Part shown: positions 21,561 through 33,720 of the stretch, piece after piece
Numbering within the stretch: position 1 is the first letter of the stretch
How the letters are laid out: each line of letters begins with the position of its first letter
Assembly (NCBI GenBank): GCA_903632075.3
Contig: CAHIKZ030005407.1
Coordinates: 3,161,001 to 3,225,000, forward strand
DNA length: 64,000 bases
Direction of reading: 5' to 3'
From: Acanthosepion pharaonis
Taxonomy: Eukaryota; Mollusca; Cephalopoda; Sepiida; Sepiidae
Made by a program: the position numbers and the translations under genes
The notes under the pieces: model-generated
Told to the model about the DNA's origin: nothing
Databases searched by the model: none
What the model saw: only the letters and a program-made list of their open reading frames with translations

Positions 21561-22284
21561 GTCATTTGGAAGCCATTGAAAGATTAACAGATAGTTGAAC
21601 ATAGATTGGTCAATAGACACGCATATTTCACTCAATAGTTAACGAATAGTCGGAGACATCAACTAGGAACCAAGAAGTTCTAAAAATAGATATAACGCTA
21701 ACACTTTGTTTCTAGACGAAAAAGAGAATTGGGTCAGTTTCATGTCAGCGGACGTAGTAGAGAACACATCAAGCTTTCATTCAGAGGGAATGACTAACCA
21801 GTCAGATAGTTCTATTTAATTTTTAAAATCATTTGGGATCTGCTATTCACAAAGCTTTAGATATAGGCATCAAAGTTACCTGCAGTTATTTGACTGTCTT
21901 CCTCTCTATCCGTCTTAACGTATGAAAAAACGTCTTTCTTTTCAGCATATGCTTCTTTACACACATGCATACTTATAGTTCCTTTTCAGTTAACATAAAG
22001 CCGAACATAAAAGTGTTAATCATAAATTATATTTTCTAAAAATTTTCATAAGTAGTGATACCTCGGCTTAAGTCGTTTCGAGTTAAGTCATTTTCGAAGA
22101 TACGTCGGTTTTTCCTAAATTTTATCTGGAAAAATAAAACTCGCGTTGGGTCGTTTTACTCCAGTTTACATCAGCCTTTAGAATATTAAAGATGTCAAAC
22201 ACTAAAATAACAATAAACATATAAAATCATATTTAAATAAATTTAAAAATAATATTAAGTATACTACATATTTTAAGAATTTTT
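21561..22284. other. No feature recognised
   Basis: AT-rich, without recognisable motifs. Confidence 0.4.
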
Positions 22285-22560
22285 TTATGTTTATACGTTC
22301 TTTTTAAAGATACAAATATTTAAGTAAATGCCCCTGTTTATAATAAACAGTATTAATAACATTCACCGGCCTGAATGTCCGAGAAATTTTCATAGAAAAT
22401 ATACGTCCTCCGAGGGAAATTTATCGGACATTCAGGCCGGTAAATGTTGTTAATACTCTTTATTATAAACAGAGAATTTACTTAAATATTTGTATCTATA
22501 AAAAGAACGTATAAACATGAAAAATATCTCTTCAAATAATTGTCGGACTTTGTCCATTTT
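22285..22560. repeat. Large imperfect palindrome
   Basis: The left arm (about 22285-22385) and right arm (about 22415-22520) are inverted copies over roughly 100 bp, including ATACAAATATTTAAGTAAAT and ACCGGCCTGAATGTCCGA. A 30-bp centre with GTCCTCCGAGGG separates them. The arm sequence recurs once at 50604-50680 inside another inverted-repeat element, and the outer AATAATTGTCGGACTTTGTC matches that element's right end. Confidence 0.75.
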
Positions 22561-22566
22561 ATACTA

Positions 22567-22570
<4 letters not shown>

Positions 22571-22652
<82 letters not shown>

Positions 22653-22675
22653 ATGTATGTATGTATGTATCCAGG
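22571..22675. repeat. (TA)n-(GT)n-(GTAT)n microsatellite
   Basis: (TA)n to 22621, (GT)n to about 22646, then (GTAT)n. Confidence 0.95.
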
Positions 22676-22869
22676 AAAGAATGAGCAGATCTGAAAGAGT
22701 CTGCCCAAAAGTAGCCTAACGGCATAAAGGTGCTCAATGCATTAAGAAATGATGGGGCTTCAATATTAATTAAAAACCACGTGACTGTCAGCCTAGTTTT
22801 TAATATATATAATATATATATCATAAAATCAAAAACAAAAAAAAGTATGGGCCGGCAATGTGTATTTCA

Positions 22870-23105
22870 GTGGAAACGAAGTGAGCAATAACTGAGAAGA
22901 ACTAAAAATAAGAATTAGACTACGTCAATCAGTTATGTGACATTCGTGATACACGCTTAGGCGATCATTTATCTTTCGATAGATAACTGACGATTCAGAT
23001 TTTTCCCCATAGTAGGTTGGCATTTCTTTCTGCGGTAGACCAGTTGCAATCCAAGGCTATAGAACCCAGCCTGTTCTGCTATTTACCCATAGCTGATACA
23101 GTTTT
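22870..23105 (-). repeat. SINE-C distal part
   Basis: Inverted relative to 33340-33560. TTCTGCGGTAGACCAGTTGC, CAATCCAAGGCTATAGAACC and CTGCTATTTACCCATAGCTG are shared. The tRNA-like head present at 33219-33345 is missing here. Confidence 0.55.
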
Positions 23106-24545
23106 GAATATACCCATTTGTATACGATTTATTGTTTGATTGTTGATATATAAAAAAAAAGGTTTATCGTTTTCTTTTATCGTATCTGCAATTTCGTTTT
23201 CCCATAAAATTTAGAACTTTTGGAAACTAGAAAGTTTGTTCCAATTTCTGACAAAGTTAATATATTTGTCGTTACGCTAAATATTAATCTGGGATACCTA
23301 GCAATAAGCACGGGAAAGGAATTTTACGAAGAATTTTGGTAAAACTTTATAAGTAAAAATAAAAAAACAACTGTTTGAAATTTATTGCATAAACTAAACA
23401 ATGAATTCGACAAAAGAAATACAACGTTGGCATATGTTGTGTGTCTAATTAATTGTTTATAAATCGATAAATTCTGAACCTGCAAGGATGAGATTTATAT
23501 TTTCAGAGTAAAAGCAAAATGAACTCTGTATCACTCGGTCGAAGAGACTGTGACAGGAGTATTACATCACTGTGACATGATAAGCGCCCTCCCCTCCGAC
23601 TGGATTAGAACACACACATAGTCAAGTGGACTCTAAATTATTTCCTTTGAGTCCAGAGTATGTTGTGCGTGTGTGTTTTTAAGCAATTCACCCACCTAAC
23701 AAGGCGCGATTGCCACTAGCACGCAAGGGGTTACAGGGGATTGAGAACAAGAGTAAAGAGGCGTGTTTGAGGAAAGGATACAGGGAATGACGAGGAACAA
23801 GATCAAGGTATCAGAAGATGTCGATTGACATTACACTTGAATATTTGAAGATTATGGTTATCAGGGAAGCAAGCAAGAGGAAGAGAGTTCAACAGCCGGG
23901 AAGTGTGTGAGAAGAAACTGTTTGAGTAGAAAAGACGGCTACATTTAACCGTTTCGACAGTGGGACCGAGATGCCAGCCTAGTAGCTCGCTTAAATTCAT
24001 GCAGTCTGGGAACCAGCGAAAATAGCTCGTCGGAACAGTTGCCGTGAAAATACTTGTAGAAGAGACAGAGGGAAGCCACAGCACGTCTGTGCGATAGCGA
24101 CTGTAGACGAGATGCCAAATCAGGACCTATCGCATTGCATATTCGTCTCTGGATTTTGTCGAGGACCTTGTGACGTACAGCGGGGGCATCGGAACATATA
24201 TGACAGCAATATTCTATGCAAGGACTTTCTGGTACGACACAGAGAATCAGCTTTCCTTGCGGTAGATGAAGCTATTGATTCAATGTAATTGTTCCACCTC
24301 ATGCCAGCGGACAGCGTGAGATCAAGCAGGCGTAACGAGGCGCTTTCGGTGAGTTGTGCATCAGCCATTCTGATGGGAGGCAGGGAGGGTTCTCTGTGGT
24401 AAAGAAGAGCAATTTCGTTTTGGAGGCATTAAAGTTTAGAAGCCATTTCCTGTCCCAGTCAACCACAGATTGGGGGTCCTTTTCGAGATCAGCGGCCAGG
24501 TTAGTTTTGTGATTATGAAGAATGTTAAAACAAGCCACTCACTTG
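23106..24545 (-). pseudogene. LINE-J copy: RT C-terminal part plus 3' UTR
   Basis: From 24538 down in three frames: WLLNFNASKTKLLFF (RT palm/thumb border), SASLRLLDLTLSAGMRWNNY, ESIASSTARKADSLCR, then after deletion and frameshift FYSNSFFSHTSRLLNSLPLA and CFPDNHNLQIFKCNVNRHLL, ending near 23808. The 3' UTR down to about 23106 contains an AC-rich tract and GTCACAGTGATG. It is the inverted counterpart of the plus-strand copy at 31970-33130. The element is 5'-truncated, as is usual for LINEs. Endonuclease and the YADD catalytic region are absent. Confidence 0.75.
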
Positions 24546-24784
24546 AACAAAAGGGAACAAAATGACAGATAAATAAATGAAAAATCTGGTAACAAGTGAC
24601 ACTTGTATAAATATTGGAAATTTCAGTTGGCAGGGTTATTTAAATAGAAATAGAGAAATAGATTCGGGTTGCCAATTGCCAGTGTGGGAACAGACTGTTC
24701 GTCGGGAAAGTATACCGAAGCTGCGTGACGTGATGTAGATATGGAAAGTTAGGTGGTAGGAGAGAGTCCGAGTTCACGTTGATT

Positions 24785-24961
24785 AAGCTGTCATAACAGA
24801 TTGAGTGAGTGATTCATTTTCTACGACTAATATCCCTTTGCAGGTTATTTAAAGCCAGAAATCAATTTTAAATTGTAAGAGTTTTCCTTTTTTGGAGAAT
24901 GGTCTAGTGATACAAGTCTTACAAATTAACTCATAGCTGGAGGAGAAAAGCTGGATTCATA
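24785..24961 (-). repeat. SINE-S tail fragment
   Basis: CAGGTTATTTAAAGCCAGAA, GTGATACAAGTCTTACAAAT and CTCATAGCTGGAGGAGAAAA match inverted SINE-S. It stops at GGATTCATAC, before the tRNA-like part. Confidence 0.6.
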
Positions 24962-25159
24962 CAAAAATAGATTTTGATAAACAAACAAGAAATTATAATG
25001 TCAATATAAATTGAGGAATCAATTCTATATTACAAGCAATATATAAACCGATCCCTCACTTTGTGACAGCGGTAATTTCTATATATTTGTAGTCAAGAGA
25101 ATATAAATAAATCTAAAAGACATGCCTGTGTAGCTAATCAGTATTTCATTGAATTTTTG

Positions 25160-25548
25160 ATAAGTTATCTACGGCTTATCAATCCTTTGCGGGTTATTTA
25201 AAACCAGAAAATATTTTTAGATTGTATGATTGCATTTGAGATAATAATGGTTTAGTGATACAAGTTTTACTAATTAACCCATAGCTGGGAGGATGAAGGA
25301 AAAAGAGATGGATTAATACCTTTCCTACGGGTATTTGCGCGTAAATGAATATAACGAACCCAAATTGGAACTCGGCTCGCCGATTTACAATTCCGAGCCA
25401 TTATTCATTACACCACCCATACATCCAAAATTACAGCACCTGGTATTCATAAGCGGTCACACATCTAGGTAATGAACAAGCTCTACGTTGCTTAACTCTG
25501 GTGATCGCACGGGAGCCAGTGTTTCAACGTCATGAGGTTGTAAGCTAT
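25160..25548 (-). repeat. SINE-S copy with 5S-like head
   Basis: Full order on the minus strand. The 5S-like head (25440-25548) has TTACAACCTCATGACG, CGTGCGATCACCAGAGTTAA and GCAACGTAGAGCTTG. A tRNA-like part follows (TGGGTGGTGTAATGAATAAT; GCGAGCCGAGTTCC), then the middle and the tail with GATTGATAAGCCGTAGATAA. It is one of the best-preserved copies. Confidence 0.75.
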
Positions 25549-26131
25549 CATGACAGAAACCGCAGAAGTTGTCTCAAGTATTAATTACCTACACCACAGA
25601 TGGTGCAAGTGAATCCCTGAATAAAAAACCAGGAAGCAGGATTCGAGTCTTCATTTCTCATCGTGGCGTTAATGTCACCTTTCGTTTCCCCTGTGAACGT
25701 ACAGCGAACCTTTCCCAGTTTTTATACCCACCGATGCGAGCGAGGATAGAGACGCAACGTGGGATTATTTGTTCAGCTGGTTAAATACTGATGCCTGCTT
25801 TCACTATGTTGCTGCCGTTGGATGCAACAATCTGCTCCCTAGTCCTGAATGAGCACAGATACTTCAGCTAAAATGACAGTGTCAAATACTTTTCAGCTTC
25901 TGAGTAAAAATGAAATAAATTAATTATTTATTAACTCAATGACTCATTTCATTTACTTGCCAGTCTTTCTCTTCACGCCACATTAAAGTAAATCTGAGTA
26001 AATATCAATAAATTTCTAACGCGTTGTCGGGGTTAATGTTTGCTTTGAAAGCATATTTCATGATGTGAAAATTAGACAGCTGTACAGAGTAAAATGTTGG
26101 CCTTTTGCTTTTAAACACTGTAATGTCGCCA

Positions 26132-26132
<1 letters not shown>
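25549..26132. other. No feature recognised
   Basis: 25560-25790 is slightly GC-richer and open in one frame for 71 codons, without known motifs. Confidence 0.35.

Positions 26133-26165
<33 letters not shown>
26133..26165. repeat. Poly(T) run
   Basis: An uninterrupted T run of about 33 bases. It could be the A-tail of a minus-strand retrocopy, but no recognisable body lies to its right. Confidence 0.9.
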
Positions 26166-26168
<3 letters not shown>

Positions 26169-26933
26169 TGCAGCAAATAGCGGACAGTTCAAAATGTTAC
26201 AAACTTTATCTGCTCAAAGTACATGAAACTGAATGATAACCCTGCTTTTAGAAAACACGATTTAAACAATTTAAAATACATTTCTATTCTGTTAAAATCT
26301 TCATTGAAAAAAAGAAATTATCTGAAATATATTTTACGGATGCTAGACTCAGTTTCATAATTCCAGTTTTAAAAGTCAATGTTTCCGCTTTTATCGGTAT
26401 TTAAATCAGTGACGCCATATTGCTTAAGGAAATTAAATTTTAAAGTACCGTAATTTAAAAAAAATATTTAAAAAAATAAAATAGGCCATTTAGAAAATTT
26501 ATTCGAAAAATAATTCAGTACTTTTTCAGTTGAACTGAAAAAATGCTGTTAAATGAAATTACCATTAAAGATCATTTTGGGGTGATTTTAATCTGTTAAC
26601 AGAAATGAAAGAAGGCATTTTTGAGCGGTAGCAAATATTGGGAAATGATGACAAATTAAGTTCTGATTGAAGAAGCAAATTCAAACTTTTATAGTATGGA
26701 TGTCAAAACTGACATATTTGCATTTTATGGAGTATTATTTTTTATATATCTACATTCAGTAACTGCATGAAAACCTTTTTAACAATAGAAAACATTTTCA
26801 AGTTAGTGTCGGTAATTTGGAAAAACAGAGCGTCACTATACTCGTAGTATCAGCTTCAATAAGAATAAAATCATAATAAAAATAACAAAAAATAGACATA
26901 TGCTATTTACTAAAGAAACTAGAATCAAGGAAT
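26166..26933. other. No feature recognised
   Basis: AT-rich, without recognisable motifs. Confidence 0.4.
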
Positions 26934-27245
26934 GTGATATTTAGGATCAGAATGATATCACAAAAAAAGCAATACATATGCAAATGTATGTATACAATCG
27001 GAGATATAATTAGGAAGAAAATTAAACCCAACACAAATTCGAATGCCAGGATTTATCAAATAAATCCTTTACAATGCAAAACATTTTATGTGGGGGAGAC
27101 ATCACGTGAGCTAAAAACTCGCATCTACGAACACAAGAGAGATTTGTGTTTGGAAAAACGATCTAACTCTCTCGTGTTGCACCTGAACGATGCTGGACTT
27201 AACTCTGATTTCACTAATGCCACTTTAATTAAAAAAAGAACATAA
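26934..27245 (+). pseudogene. PLE GIY-YIG endonuclease fragment
   Basis: The frame contains CKTFYVGETSRELKTRIYEH followed by KRDLCLEKRSNSLVLHLNDA. The YVGxTxRxLxxRxxEH pattern is the GIY-YIG nuclease core as carried by Penelope-like retroelements at their C-terminus, with the Arg and the HxxxH-like histidines visible. The preceding reverse transcriptase is not present, so this is a 5'-truncated copy. Bacterial GIY-YIG enzymes are excluded by context. Confidence 0.6.
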
Positions 27246-27794
27246 TTCTTTTAAGAAGAAAATACTTTGAAACCTTAATAATAACATTATTACCGACTAT
27301 AAACACACGCCTAAAACATTAGATTACATTGCCATCCTTCTTTGAATTCATTCTCAAAGAATCTAACTTATATCTATCTAATACAAAGAGTACGTATAAA
27401 AACAGTTCCAGATTAAGTGGAATGTCACACAATTGCGCCGACTAATCGCACAAAGGTGAAGAAATTAGAAATCCTTCTACTAGACAGAAGCACATACACG
27501 ATTACGAACACACATTACCATTTGATGCTTGCTTAGACATATTAGAATTTTTACTAATTTTCATACATATAGAATTATCTGCAGTAATATATGACTGGCC
27601 GATGAGAATTGACCCAAACAAAATTAAACATACCAAAGTTCTGTCCTTTTGTTTGTTTTCTCTCAATCTCTGACGAAACTTTAATAAAAGTAAAACATGT
27701 GAGATTGATAAACATTTCCTATTTGTTCTTTATCTTATCATCCTGTGGTATTCCGATCGATATTTGATTTTGAACACATGTACACCTATGTTTT

Positions 27795-29345
27795 ATAGAT
27801 TATGCCAAATCGTTTGATAAAGTACATAACATGCTCGGTAAGCTTGATATATTTGGGAAGGATATTAAAATAGACCAGAATTTATACTGGGAGAACACTG
27901 CTTGCATGCGGATAGAAAAGGAAGTCAGTAAATATAAAAAAAAGAAAGGGACGTAAGACAATGATTTATCTTCTCACCAGACTTATACAAGTCCTATTAG
28001 GATACATAATTGGCATTCACAATTTTAAAAACATTAAATATACAGATGACATAGTGTTGATAACAGACACAGAAATTAAACTACAGGAACTCCTACAGAA
28101 AGTAGTAAAGTAACGCGAGAAGAAAAGACTAAACATCATGTATAGTTGTCAGCAACAGGAAGAGCCCAGAATGCGAATTATGAATTGGAGCTATAAAAAT
28201 CCAGCAACTTCAAAAATTTAAATATCTAGGATGGATTTAACAGACATCGAAATCTGAAGACGCGATGGGATAGCACAAAGATGCCTTCCAAAAGCCACGC
28301 AAAGTATTAAGAAACAAGAAAATTTCGTTAGAAACAAAGGAAATAGTACTGAACTGCTATGCAATATCAGTCCTCTTATATGGCAGTGACTGCTGGACAA
28401 TCTCATTGCAGATGAAGAAGCAATTATAGGCAACAGAAATATGGTTCTACAGAATGATGCCTAAAATACTGTGGTATTTTCGAGGTGAATGACACACAGA
28501 GAAGAATGGGTGCTTAATATATTTATTCAACATCAGTATCCGGTGCTAACGGATACGTAGGAAAAGCACAGAACAATAAGTTACAAAACAATTAACAAGA
28601 CAACTTACAAGGAATATAGGAGGATCAAATGCTGTATAGGTGTTGTAGAGTAGTTTTCACAGTGGAGGCTTGTATTTCCCTAAGTCGTCCTAAATTAGGT
28701 TCGACGTACAAAACGTTAGGAACTTGAAATAAGAGTTAATGACGCAGCGATCTAGTTGTGATGGTTCATGCTTCAATGTCCGACATCGACTGACTCACTC
28801 AACACCACTGAGCCCAACTGGCCACTGCTACTATTACGTATTATCTGTGGGAGAGTCTATTACAATAGAATAGGTATTATGCTATAACAATAGGCAAACG
28901 AAGGAAGATCAGTCCGGCTATTTTTCAGCTTAGTGTTAACTTATTAATCAACTGATGGTCCTTAATCGTAGACTATTTAAGGCTATGAGTCAGGCCATCT
29001 AGTAGAGTGCTGAAGGGATGCTAGCTACACCACATCAAATACCATAGATTGAACACGACGAATTTTTAGAGAAAATGGAAACAAAAAGGACAATTATACA
29101 TAGCATCAGAAAGAGACAGTTGAAATTTGTAGGCACATAATGAGGAAAGAGGACTTGGAAAATCTGACACTCACATGAAAGGAAGAGGAACAGAGGAAAG
29201 CATTGTATAACCTACCTAACGAACTCGTGTAAAAGGTTGGCATAATAGATATTAGGAGAAATAGACAAACTTTATTAAGAGTTACAAAAGATAGGAAATT
29301 GTGGAGAGCAATGATCGTCCATGTTCTGAAAGGACACGAGACATA
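27795..29345 (+). pseudogene. LINE-R reverse transcriptase, interrupted by a solo LTR
   Basis: Plus frames give FIDYAKSFDKVHNMLGKLDI, FGKDIKIDQNLYWENTACMR, a YTDD-like catalytic box (encoded near 28042-28055) and ETEIKLQELLQKVV-like residues. A KYLG-like box, AKMPSKSHAK and YMAVTAG.. (consensus LLYGSECW) come next. After the insertion at 28470-29034 follow EKMETKR-like and RKRQLKF-like residues, ENLTLT, LLRVTKDRKLWRAMI and HVLKGH. The order fits the non-LTR 'endonuclease-reverse transcriptase' type. Frameshifts and stops abound. Confidence 0.65.
28470..29034 (-). mobile_element. Probable solo LTR inside LINE-R
   Basis: A 565-bp block interrupts LINE-R exactly between two collinear parts. It starts TGTGGT and ends ACCACA, the TG..CA termini of LTRs. 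Read on the minus strand it has an AATAAA polyadenylation signal (28522-28527 on plus as TTTATT) near its 3' end. Flanks are AAAATAC on the left and TCAAATAC on the right, so a target duplication is plausible but shifted by two bases. No coding sequence. Confidence 0.55.
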
Positions 29346-31735
29346 GAAGAAGAAAGCTTAGTTTTGTCACACGGCCATACGTAATGGAGAAGCATTGAGA
29401 ATTCAACTCAAAACTAATGGTCAGGAGACAAGCTTATGTTGAGGAATGATGGCGTTGATGAATAAATTTGGCGTCAAAGTAGTGCAGGTTCAGGACTAAA
29501 AGGATCCTGTTTCACCAGAAGATGTCCCCGTCATCCATTCCCTATCGCCGTTTGACTTTGCAAGCATTGGTTGGATGTGAAAGAATACAAGAAAATGCCG
29601 ATGGTGTGAATTTGTTTAAGGTGGACCTCAACTTGCCAGGAAATGACCCACACTCTTGATTTCATGATTTTCTTCTCCGGTAATTATAGAATGAGACATG
29701 AAGAATCCAGTTATAAAAATTGCAAAGGACTATCGCTGACTTATAATTTTGTGTGGCGGCTTCTGTAGCATATCCGTAGGCATGCGTAGGCTCTCTTCAT
29801 CCAGTGGGTCAACCGCTGAGATCTGTTTTAATCTGTTAGTTCCACCGTTGAGGGTCTTTGGGGTTTGGTTGCACTAAATCTATGTCATCGTCCTCGACCC
29901 TGCCGATTACATTTGCTAATATACAAATGATGTCTTTTTTTTTTCGCTAGCGGTTTAATCTTTGTTGCTTTTATCTCTAGCTGTCTCCGAATGCTACATT
30001 AAATTCCTGGTTCAGACAGTGCAAGAACACACTTGCTCACTTGAGGAACTCTGCAGCATGAGGAGGATAAATTACTAGAAGGAGTTCAAATCCCCAAGAA
30101 AATGGTTCTGATCAAAATTTCTTCAAAGTTAGAATCATACAGTATACATCTGAAGACGACTTAAAGACGCATTGCTTAAAATATGATAAAAGGTATAAAA
30201 ATAATGGTGATAATCATAAAAAAATATTAACGAGCAGTACCCCTGAAAAGAATTCACGGTTTTTTAATTTTCTGATGCATCACAATTCTTAATTTAATGA
30301 TTGAATAAGATCCTTGCGACTTTATTGACTATAAGATACTCGTGAGAATTACCCGATTGCATTTTCAAATATCTGAGCTCAACAACTCAAATAAAATATT
30401 ACAATAAGTACAATAAGTATAGTCATAAGCGGGTCATTATTTAAAGAAGTAAGAGGGTACAAATGGAAAGATTAAAAATTGACAAGAATTTTCCATTTCC
30501 TCGAAGCAGACGTTAAACGCATGGAAACGTTATCGTATCCTCTATCTTCAATTTCTTTCTTTCTTATTATCATGTATGTTTTCCTTTTACTCACTAACAC
30601 CGAAAAGCGTCTCTGATATAACTTTTTCTTCCTTGCAGTCGAAACGAAATTGTTCATTATTTATCCGAGGCAAAGCACGTGCCAACTAACTAACACTGGA
30701 ACAATCAGAGTTATAATAAAACAATAAATGGTTATTACGTCCTAAAACTTCCGAAATAAAATTTTTTTGTTCTGTTACTGAGTTTACAAGAAAACGCTAT
30801 AGAGGAAGATTTTTCACTTTGGCACCCGGAAAACGCTAGAATACACTAATCGATTCGAAGTTGTCGATTTATTGTTATTGGAAATCTTATTTCCAGACTT
30901 ATTCGCTTCAATTTTTCTATTCGGAAAAGTTGCAAATAATAACACATTTCTTTAAGCAGTTCAGCCATCTTCCTTTTAATTTCAAGTTATTTCCATCAAG
31001 CCCTTGATTCTACCTTCCTTTTTTCCCTTCACGGTTTAATTAAGTTTGGTTCGTTGTTCCTTTTAGATAATAGTTATTACTCCAGACGATATAAAGGGAA
31101 AATAATGTATGAGATCACGTTGGCCGTTTCGTGGGTTCGCATTACTCTCATATTATCCTTATTTTATGTTATCGAGGAGAAAAGCAAGAAAAAATTGATT
31201 GACGTTTTCAGCTTTCTTTATTTCTGGACAGTCGCTTAAATTATTGCTCTCCCCGAGATTTCATTTCTGTTTTCTTCATGTCCATTGCTGCTTCGTTGGG
31301 AAACAATCACCTGTATTTCTTAGGAAAGATTAGACACCCGGTCTCAATGGAGAGGAAAATGTCTTTTTTATGTAAGTTTTTTGGAGTAATGGGAAACTAG
31401 AGTTATGAAAAGTTTTAAGTATGAGACAAGAACAGCGAAGAAGACATAGTATTTATTAGTTAAACTATTGCGTTTGGTTCGATAACCATGTAGAGGAACT
31501 TGTAGAATTACTTTTTAAATTCATAAATTTTCGCCTACACGGCTTATTAAAATAGTAATTAGTGTTTTAATCATCTATCTAGAATCTTTTGATGAAGACT
31601 GCTAAAGATCAAATGAATAAGTCTTGTCAAAGTTCCAGTATATTTTACAATATTTTCACTGTTTTAGAAACATCTTGTTCTTAGGGTGAAGCTTTAATTT
31701 CATGTACTTACGATTTTTTTTACGTACCGTATCTC
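29346..31735. other. No feature recognised (2.4 kb)
   Basis: No coding frame above about 60 codons, and no family recognised on either strand. This is one of the quieter parts of the window. Confidence 0.4.
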
Positions 31736-31790
31736 TTTATAACGTGGGTGATCATAACTCTCCACATCTTCCTATCCCTTGCAGCTCTTA
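31736..31790 (-). repeat. LINE-R 3' end fragment
   Basis: The minus strand reads GGATAGGAAGATGTGGAGAG followed by TTATGATCACCCACG, the LINE-R terminus. Confidence 0.45.
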
Positions 31791-31969
31791 GTATCTTTTG
31801 TTTTTTTTGCTGTTCCATCAATCATTTATTACAAGACTGACCTGGCTACACCGTTGACGAAACTTTATATCCATGTACTGTAGTCAAAATAACTTCATGA
31901 TTAGGTCTTCAAAGGTCGGATGATACGCGAGTATATACGGCATATTTTTTTTATATTTATTCCGCAAGG

Positions 31970-33130
31970 AAAGTTAATTCTCTGTGTTGCGTCAAAGATT
32001 TTTCTCGACTGGGCTCATCCTTCAACTCTACAAATCTATCGTTCGTTCATGAATAGAATACTGTTCCATATATGGTCTGGTGTCCTTGCTGTTTATCTCA
32101 ACAACATCCAAAAACGGTTATGTAATGTGATAGCTCCTGACCCGGAATCTCGACTTTCTCACAGACGTGATGTGACTTCTCTCTGTCTTTTCTACAAATA
32201 TTTTTATGGCAACTGTTCTGACGAGCTATTTTCGATGGTGTCCCAACGGCAGACTACTGGGCTGGCATCTCGGTCTCACCCTTTCACTGTCGAAACAATT
32301 ATATGTAACCGCCTCTTCTACTCCAACAGCTTCTTCTCTCGCACTTCCCGATACTGGAACTCCTTTCCTCTTACTTGCTTCCCTGATAGCTATAATCTTC
32401 AAAAATTTAAATGTAATGTCAATCGACATCTTCTGATACCTTGATCTTGTTCCTCGTCATTCCCTGTATCCTTTCCTCAAACACGCCTCTTTACTCTTGT
32501 TCTCAACCCCCTGTAACCCCTTGCGTGCTAGTGGCACTCGCCTTGTTAGGGGGGGGTGAATTGCTTAAAAACACACACACACACAACACACTCCGGACTC
32601 AAATGAAATAATTTAGAGTCCACTTGACTATGTGTGTGTTCTAATCCAGTCGGAGGGGGGGTTATCATGTCACAGTGATGTAATACTCCTGTCACAGTCT
32701 CTTCGACCGAGTAATACAGAGTTCATTTTGCTTTTACTCTGAAAATACAAATCTCATCCTTGCAGGTTCAGAATTTATCGATTTATAAACAATTAATTAG
32801 ACACACAACATATGCCAACGTTGTATTTCTGTTGTCGAATTCATTGTTTAGTTTATGCAATAAATTTCAAACAGTTGTTTTTTTTACTTATAAAGTTTTA
32901 CCAAAATTCTTTGTAAAATTCCTTTCCTGTGCTTATTGCTAGGTATCCCAGATTAATATTTAGCGTAACGACAAATATATTAACTTTGTCAGAAATTGGA
33001 ACAAACTTTCTAGTTTCCAAAAGTTCTAAATTTTATGGGAAAACGAAATTGCAGATACGATAAACTTTTTTTTATATATCAACAATCAAACAATAAATCG
33101 TATACAAATGAGTATATTTCAAAACTGTAT
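31970..33130 (+). pseudogene. LINE-J copy: RT C-terminal part plus 3' UTR (best copy)
   Basis: One frame stays open to a stop at 32444 and reads IYRSFMNRILFHIWSGVLAV, YLNNIQKRLCNVIAPDPESR, LSHRRDVTSLCLFYKYFYGN, CSDELFSMVSQ, YSNSFFSRTSRYWNSFPL and FPDSYNLQKFKCNVNRHLL. This is the thumb/connection and C-terminal region of a non-LTR RT. The ATG upstream is fortuitous. The 3' UTR (32445-33130) has an (AC)n tract and matches 23106-23800 inverted. The catalytic palm is absent, so the copy is dead by 5' truncation even though its frame is preserved. Confidence 0.8.
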
Positions 33131-33137
33131 CAAAAGG

Positions 33138-33560
33138 TAACCTCCAGGAAATTTCGAACTGAACCTCTTATTTAATTTATGGCGGGTAGATTGTTCTTGT
33201 TTCGTTGACCCTGTCTAAGGATAGCGGCTCGGATTGAGGAATTGGAGAGCTGAGTTCGAATTCCAGTCGAATCCATTACATTCACTTTCGTGCTAATACC
33301 CTTGGGAAAAGTATGGTTCCTTTTCTTCTCCCCCCAACTATGGGTAAATAGCAGAACAGACTGGGTTCTACAGTCTTGGATTGCAACTGGTCTACCGCAG
33401 AAAGAAATAGCAACCTACTATGGGGAAAAATCTGCCTCGTCAGTTATGTATCGAAAGATAAATGATCGCCTTAGCATGTATCACGAATGTCACATAACTG
33501 ACTGACGTAGTCTAATTCTTATTTTGATTTTTTCTCAGTTATTGCTCACTCCGTTTCCAC
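33138..33560 (+). repeat. SINE-C copy
   Basis: A tRNA-like head at about 33219-33300 has GGATAGCGGCTCGGATTGAG and GAGTTCGAATTCC (box B-like), then CATTACATTCACTTTCGTGC, AACTATGGGTAAATAGCAGA and GGGTTCTACAGTCTTGG. TTTTTTTATATATCAACAAT-CAAACAATAAATCGTAT occurs at 33065-33103 and again at 33565-33603, so the segment between is bracketed by a direct repeat of about 40 bp. Confidence 0.6.
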
Positions 33561-33604
33561 TAAACTTTTTTTTATATATCAACAATCAAACAATAAATCG
33601 TATC

Positions 33605-33720
33605 CCCGTCCTTCTGTTTATCCTTTCTTCAAACACCCCTCTTTTCTCTTACTTTCACTCTCTGTAACCCCTTGCAAACTAGTGGCACTCCTGCCTTGCT
33701 TGGAGTGAAATACTTAGGAA
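33605..33720 (+). repeat. LINE-J 3' UTR fragment
   Basis: CCTTTCTTCAAACACCCCTC, CTGTAACCCCTTGCAAACTA and GTGGCACTCCTGCCTTGC match 32463-32555. Confidence 0.6.

Noticed and set aside
29346..31735. A host gene in the repeat-poor 2.4 kb
   Set aside because: No frame above about 60 codons, no convincing splice-linked frames and no family resemblance on either strand.
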